Below, in pieces: positions 58,149 to 61,966 of a stretch of DNA of 61,966 nt. Each line of letters begins with the position of its first letter. Position 1 is the first letter of the stretch. Where the stretch lies: the NCBI GenBank assembly GCA_002346535.1, contig DDZZ01000017.1:23705-85670 (forward strand), written 5' to 3'. The DNA is from Opitutales bacterium UBA2995 (GTDB lineage Bacteria > Verrucomicrobiota > Verrucomicrobiia > Opitutales > UBA2995). A program made the position numbers and the translations under genes. The notes under the pieces were generated by a model. That model did not search any database. It was not told where the DNA came from and saw nothing but the letters and a program-made list of their open reading frames with translations.

Positions 58149-60449
58149 TCAAACGGACGAGGGCTGTTTGGGTTTCACCGAATCCTTATCATACAACGAC
58201 AACAAGACTCGCTCCGGAGTCATTGGCGAAACGATTTCATCGGGAACATTAAGGCGGAATGCATCAATAGCACGTTGAATCGCAAAATAAGCCGCGATCC
58301 CATACATGAAGGGTGGTTCGCCCACCGCTTTGCTTCCCAAGGGACCCCCGGGATTGTCGGCATTCTCCAGAAAACGCACCTCGATGTCATTGGGCAGAAA
58401 ATCCCCATCCGGTGCCTTGTAAGTAGACAGGGAATGAGAAAGCAATAAACCATCATCGCTATAAGCCAATTCCTCCAATGTTACCCAGCCAATCCCTTGG
58501 GCCAGTCCACCTTCAACCTGGCCCAGATCAACGGAGCGAATAATTCCTCTCCCCAAATCATGTACCAACCTGGCCAAGTCTATAGTGTAGTTGCCTCGAA
58601 GACAATCGACTGTGACCTCGATAATACAGGTTCCATAAGTATGATAATGGAACGGATGGTTTTCTTTTTTAGTATAATCGTAGTGCAGGCCGGAAGGGGT
58701 ATAAAATCCATGTGCCATCAGTTGGACCCGGGAAAAGTATGTATTTAATACCAGTTTCTCCCAAGTAAGGTCTGTTGCAAATCCCTTCAAATGAACAATG
58801 TCATCTTCGATGGTGATTTCCTCCGGCTTTCCACCCAGTTCTTTAGCGGCAACTTCTTTGAGGCCCACCAAAATCTCCTTACAGGCATTGATTGTCGCAT
58901 TTCCGTTCAGGTCGGAAGTAGCACTCGCTGCACTTGGAGATATATTTGCAATTCGCGATGTGTTGGTACTGTTGCACCGCACGTGCTTTTCGCTGATTCC
59001 GAACATACGAGAGACAATTGCAATCATGTTCGAACTGACACCCTGCCCCATTTCTATACCACCGGTAGTCACACTCACAGAACCATCAGTGTAAACATGA
59101 ACTAAGCTACTGCCCTGATTGAGAAAGGTCTTGGTGAAACTAATGCCGAAACAAACCGGCATCACCGCATAACCTTTTTTCTTTCCTCGATTGGATGCGT
59201 TGAAGGAATCCACTCGCTTTTTGACTCCTTCAAAATCAAAAGCCTCTGAAGCCTCATCCCAAGTTCTTTGCATGCGGCACGCGGAAACCTCCTGACCATA
59301 ATGGAAACGATAGCCGTTTGAAATCAAGTTTCTGGATTGTATCCATTCAGGTGCGACGCCCATCACGATGGAGGCCTTGTAAATGGCAGACTCCAATGCA
59401 AACATGCCTTGTGGTCCGCCAAAACCCCGGTAAGCCGTGTTGGGAGGCAGGTGAGTCCTACAAGCAGCCGCAAGTATTTTAACATGCGGGATCGCATAGG
59501 CATTGGTGGCGTGCAATACGGTTCGCTCAAGAACTGGTAGCGACAAATCTACGAAGGCACCTGAGTTCTGGTAATGCGCTACATCGAAAGCCAATATTTT
59601 TCCATCTTGGGTAAGGCCAACTTTAAAGTCTTGTTTGTAGGGGTGCCGTTTACCGGTCATTTTCATGTCTTCGACGCGATTAAGCACAATCTGAACCGGG
59701 CGCTGCAAATCCATGGCTGCAATTGCAGCCATACAGGCCCAATGAGTGGCTTGATCTTCTTTGCCGCCAAATCCACCACCCAAGCGCTTCACATCGACTT
59801 CGACTTTGTGCATGGGTACTCCTAACACGGCGGCAATCCATTTTTGCACAGCCGAGGGACTTTGCGTAGAACTGAAAACTTTGATTTGACCATCTTCAAT
59901 CGGCAAAGCCCGGCAACGGTTTGTCTCCAAATAGAGGTGATCCTGTCCGGCCAAATCAACCTTACCTTCGATAACGTGGTCACAGTGCTCCCAAACGGAT
60001 TCCACGTCCCCTTTTTCAAAAACCCTGGTCTCTTGGAGGACATCGCCCTCTTCAAAGGCTTTTCTGGGGCAAACGGTTACCGGTAAGGGCTCAATATCCG
60101 CTTTGCAGGCCTTGAGAGCCTTACGACCCAATTCTACTGATTCCGCGACAATCATAGCAAGTGGATGCCCCTCATACATGACCTCCACATGCGCGAAGAG
60201 TGGTTCATCCTGAATGACTGCTCCTATGATCTTGGTGCCGGGAATATCCTCAAAAGTGTAAACGCCGCGTACCCCTTCCATTTTTTCTGCACCAGATGTA
60301 TATAATTTCTGGATCTTTCCATGTGCAATCGGTGAACCAAAAATAACACCATGCAGCATTTCCTCAGGAGGAGCCACATCATCGGTGTACTCGGAAAGGC
60401 CCGTCACGTGCAGTTCACTGTCACAGTGACGCATATATGACCTCCTCAC
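58149..60449 (-). CDS. xdhB: Xanthine dehydrogenase, molybdenum-binding subunit
   Basis: A 766-residue large subunit of a molybdenum hydroxylase that oxidises hypoxanthine and xanthine. Seen: VTGLSEYTDDVAPPEEMLHG (N-terminal substrate/cofactor domain), LGGGFGGKEDQATHWACMAA (about 220-239, molybdopterin-dinucleotide binding), NTAYRGFGGPQGMFALESAI (active-site loop with the conserved Arg), and the C-terminal GSKAVGEPPFMYGIAA with the catalytic Glu. It overlaps xdhA by 29 bp. The sequence lacks the extra N-terminal [2Fe-2S]/FAD domains, which are supplied by xdhA, as in bacterial XdhAB. Could also be a related purine or heterocycle hydroxylase, but the location beside puuD supports xanthine. Confidence 0.93.
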   Translation of the reverse strand: MRRSYMRHCDSELHVTGLSEYTDDVAPPEEMLHGVIFGSPIAHGKIQKLYTSGAEKMEGVRGVYTFEDIPGTKIIGAVIQDEPLFAHVEVMYEGHPLAMIVAESVELGRKALKACKADIEPLPVTVCPRKAFEEGDVLQETRVFEKGDVESVWEHCDHVIEGKVDLAGQDHLYLETNRCRALPIEDGQIKVFSSTQSPSAVQKWIAAVLGVPMHKVEVDVKRLGGGFGGKEDQATHWACMAAIAAMDLQRPVQIVLNRVEDMKMTGKRHPYKQDFKVGLTQDGKILAFDVAHYQNSGAFVDLSLPVLERTVLHATNAYAIPHVKILAAACRTHLPPNTAYRGFGGPQGMFALESAIYKASIVMGVAPEWIQSRNLISNGYRFHYGQEVSACRMQRTWDEASEAFDFEGVKKRVDSFNASNRGKKKGYAVMPVCFGISFTKTFLNQGSSLVHVYTDGSVSVTTGGIEMGQGVSSNMIAIVSRMFGISEKHVRCNSTNTSRIANISPSAASATSDLNGNATINACKEILVGLKEVAAKELGGKPEEITIEDDIVHLKGFATDLTWEKLVLNTYFSRVQLMAHGFYTPSGLHYDYTKKENHPFHYHTYGTCIIEVTVDCLRGNYTIDLARLVHDLGRGIIRSVDLGQVEGGLAQGIGWVTLEELAYSDDGLLLSHSLSTYKAPDGDFLPNDIEVRFLENADNPGGPLGSKAVGEPPFMYGIAAYFAIQRAIDAFRLNVPDEIVSPMTPERVLLSLYDKDSVKPKQPSSV

Positions 60450-61863
60450 TAATGATTTCAGGAAAACACTTGATAAAGTGCGCCAACAATAACTGCCGGG
60501 CTAATAGCCGCTTGTAATCTGCAGAGCCTCTCACGTCAGAAATCGGTTCAAACTCCGTCTGGGCAATGTCGATCGCTTCCATGGCCAATTCATTTGTCAA
60601 CGCTTGTTTGGATATGAAGGAACTGGCTTCTTTTAAATACAAGGGAATGGGCGCAACCCCACCCAAGACTAAATAAGCTTGTTCGATAAATCCATTTTCC
60701 GCCTCGAACCTTGCTGCGGAGTTCACAGTCGCAATGTCTAGCACTGACCTTTTGGAAACTTTTTCCCAATTGATAAGTGATTTTTCACCGGGCGTGAAAA
60801 AAGAGATCTTTTCAATTATCTCATCCTCGGTTTTCGCCAATTGCTTATATCCGAGGAAAAAATCTTTCAGTGGAATGGATCGAAGCTCATCTCCGCCCTC
60901 AAGGTGAAGTTCCGTGTTCATAGCCAGTAACAAACAGGTCATGTCCGCAATTGGCGATGCGTTACAGATGTTTCCTCCGATCGTGGCCCGAGTTCGAATG
61001 GGCCAACTGGCGATAAGCTCATTGTAGACCTGGATGTCCGGAATCGCCTTTATAATTAACGGATCATCTCCAAATGCCTGAAACGACATACGAGAGTCGA
61101 CAATCGTGTGCCCGTTCTCCTCAACAACGGGTGCAACGGTTTCTATATTATTTAATAAGTGAACTTGTTGATAAGGTATCTCCTCGCCCCGTTGCACATA
61201 GAGGTCCGTCCCTCCTCCGATTACCACAGGTCTTTCTTTGAAAGAAGAAGAGTCTGGCTCCGCAATGGATTCAATCTTAGCTAATCGCTCAGGTATGGTT
61301 TCAAAGTAGTCGGGTAAAGCACCCAGGACACAAAGGAGTTGAATGCGATCATCACCATTCAATTGCGCCGCAAGTTTTTCCACGACTTGATCACCGGCTT
61401 CCTTGATGGAACGGTATCCGGTGCAGCGACACAAATTTCCGGATATGGATTCCCGAACACCAACCGATGAAATTGGTCTTTTTGGATCCATCAGCCAACC
61501 GGTCATGGCAACCACAAAGCCGGGAGTACAGTAACCACATTGAGTTCCGCCACAATCGACCATCGCCGCCTGAACCGGAGATAACGTATCCTGGTTCAAT
61601 CCTTCAATTGTGACCAAATGCTTGCCCGTGAGCTCACCCATGGGAATCAAACAGGAGGTCATCGGTGCATAGGAAACCGTACCATCTTTCAGGCTTCCCA
61701 ACAAAACGGTGCAGGCACCACAATCACCCTCTTTACAACCTTCCTTTGTTCCAGTTAGACGCGCCGAATCTCTAAGGTAATCCAATACCAACCGTCCTGG
61801 AGATTCCCAAGCAGTAACTTCCTGATTGTTGAGGATAAACCGGATAGCGCACTTTGGTTTCAT
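60421..61863 (-). CDS. xdhA: Xanthine dehydrogenase, FAD and iron-sulfur subunit
   Basis: A 480-residue small subunit. Seen: first [2Fe-2S] cluster CKEGDCGACTVLLG (about 43-56), second [2Fe-2S] cluster CGYCTPGF with CRCTGY (about 109-152), then the FAD domain 'VIGGGTDLYVQRGEE' and 'RATIGGNICNASPIADM' (typical 'T.GGN..N.SP..D'). Electrons go from the Mo site in XdhB through the clusters and FAD to NAD+ or another acceptor. It starts right after the xdhC fragment and overlaps xdhB by 29 bp, so the three genes form one operon with puuD downstream. Confidence 0.94.
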   Translation of the reverse strand: MKPKCAIRFILNNQEVTAWESPGRLVLDYLRDSARLTGTKEGCKEGDCGACTVLLGSLKDGTVSYAPMTSCLIPMGELTGKHLVTIEGLNQDTLSPVQAAMVDCGGTQCGYCTPGFVVAMTGWLMDPKRPISSVGVRESISGNLCRCTGYRSIKEAGDQVVEKLAAQLNGDDRIQLLCVLGALPDYFETIPERLAKIESIAEPDSSSFKERPVVIGGGTDLYVQRGEEIPYQQVHLLNNIETVAPVVEENGHTIVDSRMSFQAFGDDPLIIKAIPDIQVYNELIASWPIRTRATIGGNICNASPIADMTCLLLAMNTELHLEGGDELRSIPLKDFFLGYKQLAKTEDEIIEKISFFTPGEKSLINWEKVSKRSVLDIATVNSAARFEAENGFIEQAYLVLGGVAPIPLYLKEASSFISKQALTNELAMEAIDIAQTEFEPISDVRGSADYKRLLARQLLLAHFIKCFPEIISEEVIYASL

Positions 61864-61870
61864 TAATGTT

Positions 61871-61966
61871 TCAAGGCATTTCTTTCAGGATTTGGGCAGC
61901 AACACTCACCGCAATTTCCTGGGGGGTATCGCTATCGATCGCAAGACCGGCAGGAGCAATGATTCG
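61871..61966 (-). CDS. xdhC: Xanthine dehydrogenase accessory protein XdhC, C-terminal fragment (5' part outside window)
   Basis: Only the last 31 codons are inside the window. They read RIIAPAGLAIDSDTPQEIAV and SVAAQILKEMP, matching the XdhC/CoxI C-terminus ('...PIGLDIGA.TPEEIA.SI.AE'). XdhC delivers the sulfurated molybdenum cofactor to xanthine dehydrogenase. It is 7 bp upstream of xdhA on the same strand, and so is probably the first gene of the xdh operon. Confidence 0.85.
   Translation of the reverse strand, partial: RIIAPAGLAIDSDTPQEIAVSVAAQILKEMP

Noticed and set aside
1..61966. Defence islands, prophage, CRISPR, tRNA or rRNA genes
   Set aside because: None seen: no repeat-spacer array, no integrase, no cloverleaf-like sequence in any gap.

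Overview
The window looks like part of a chromosome from a marine Verrucomicrobiota bacterium, most likely Opitutae (Puniceicoccales/Opitutales-like). The best lineage marker is a 52-residue gene at 10396-10554 that matches the small basic protein restricted to Chlamydiae and Verrucomicrobia. Four sulfatases, a PSD1/DUF1501 pair, a DUF1080 protein and an octaheme cytochrome with TPRs fit the same group. No rRNA, tRNA or CRISPR array was seen. All calls come from reading the sequence; no database search was run.

Layout. 1-10.6 kb is mostly housekeeping: the 3' end of topB, fbaA with a strong terminator, an orphan ABC ATPase, rho and coaE, a peptide-binding lipoprotein, and an rpoZ-smpB-thrB-trmL run. 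10.6-24.6 kb is a secreted-polymer and sulfatase region: four formylglycine-type sulfatases (two exported, two apparently cytoplasmic), an alpha/beta hydrolase and SDR in one operon, an octaheme lipoprotein cytochrome, a decayed BspA-type LRR gene, DUF1080 and a MYG1-like protein. Two related structured repeats (about 16.58 and 20.22 kb) bracket the cytochrome-LRR-DUF1080 block. 24.7-35.3 kb holds rapA, an acyl-CoA synthetase, an AT-rich stretch of broken small membrane-protein frames and the overlapping PSD1/DUF1501 operon.

35.5-50.5 kb and 56.8-62 kb together look like a nitrogen-heterocycle (purine-like) uptake and breakdown region: RidA, a creatininase-family hydrolase overlapping a paralogue that has lost its metal-site motifs, DUF2165, an ABC importer whose binding lipoprotein is fused to a c-type cytochrome, a TonB-dependent receptor, two divergent NCS2 nucleobase permeases, an adenosine-deaminase-family enzyme, a cytochrome P450, and then xdhC-xdhA-xdhB with a PuuD-type membrane urate hydroxylase that also carries a cytochrome c domain. 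An ExbB-ExbD-TonB operon and a PfkB kinase-tmk-holB operon lie between them.

The region also shows decay and mobile traces: a MOSC-domain pseudogene, an IS3-type OrfA fragment, REP-like palindromes and several frames broken by one-base changes. The most unusual candidate is the ABC operon with the binding protein-cytochrome c fusion and its place in the purine region.
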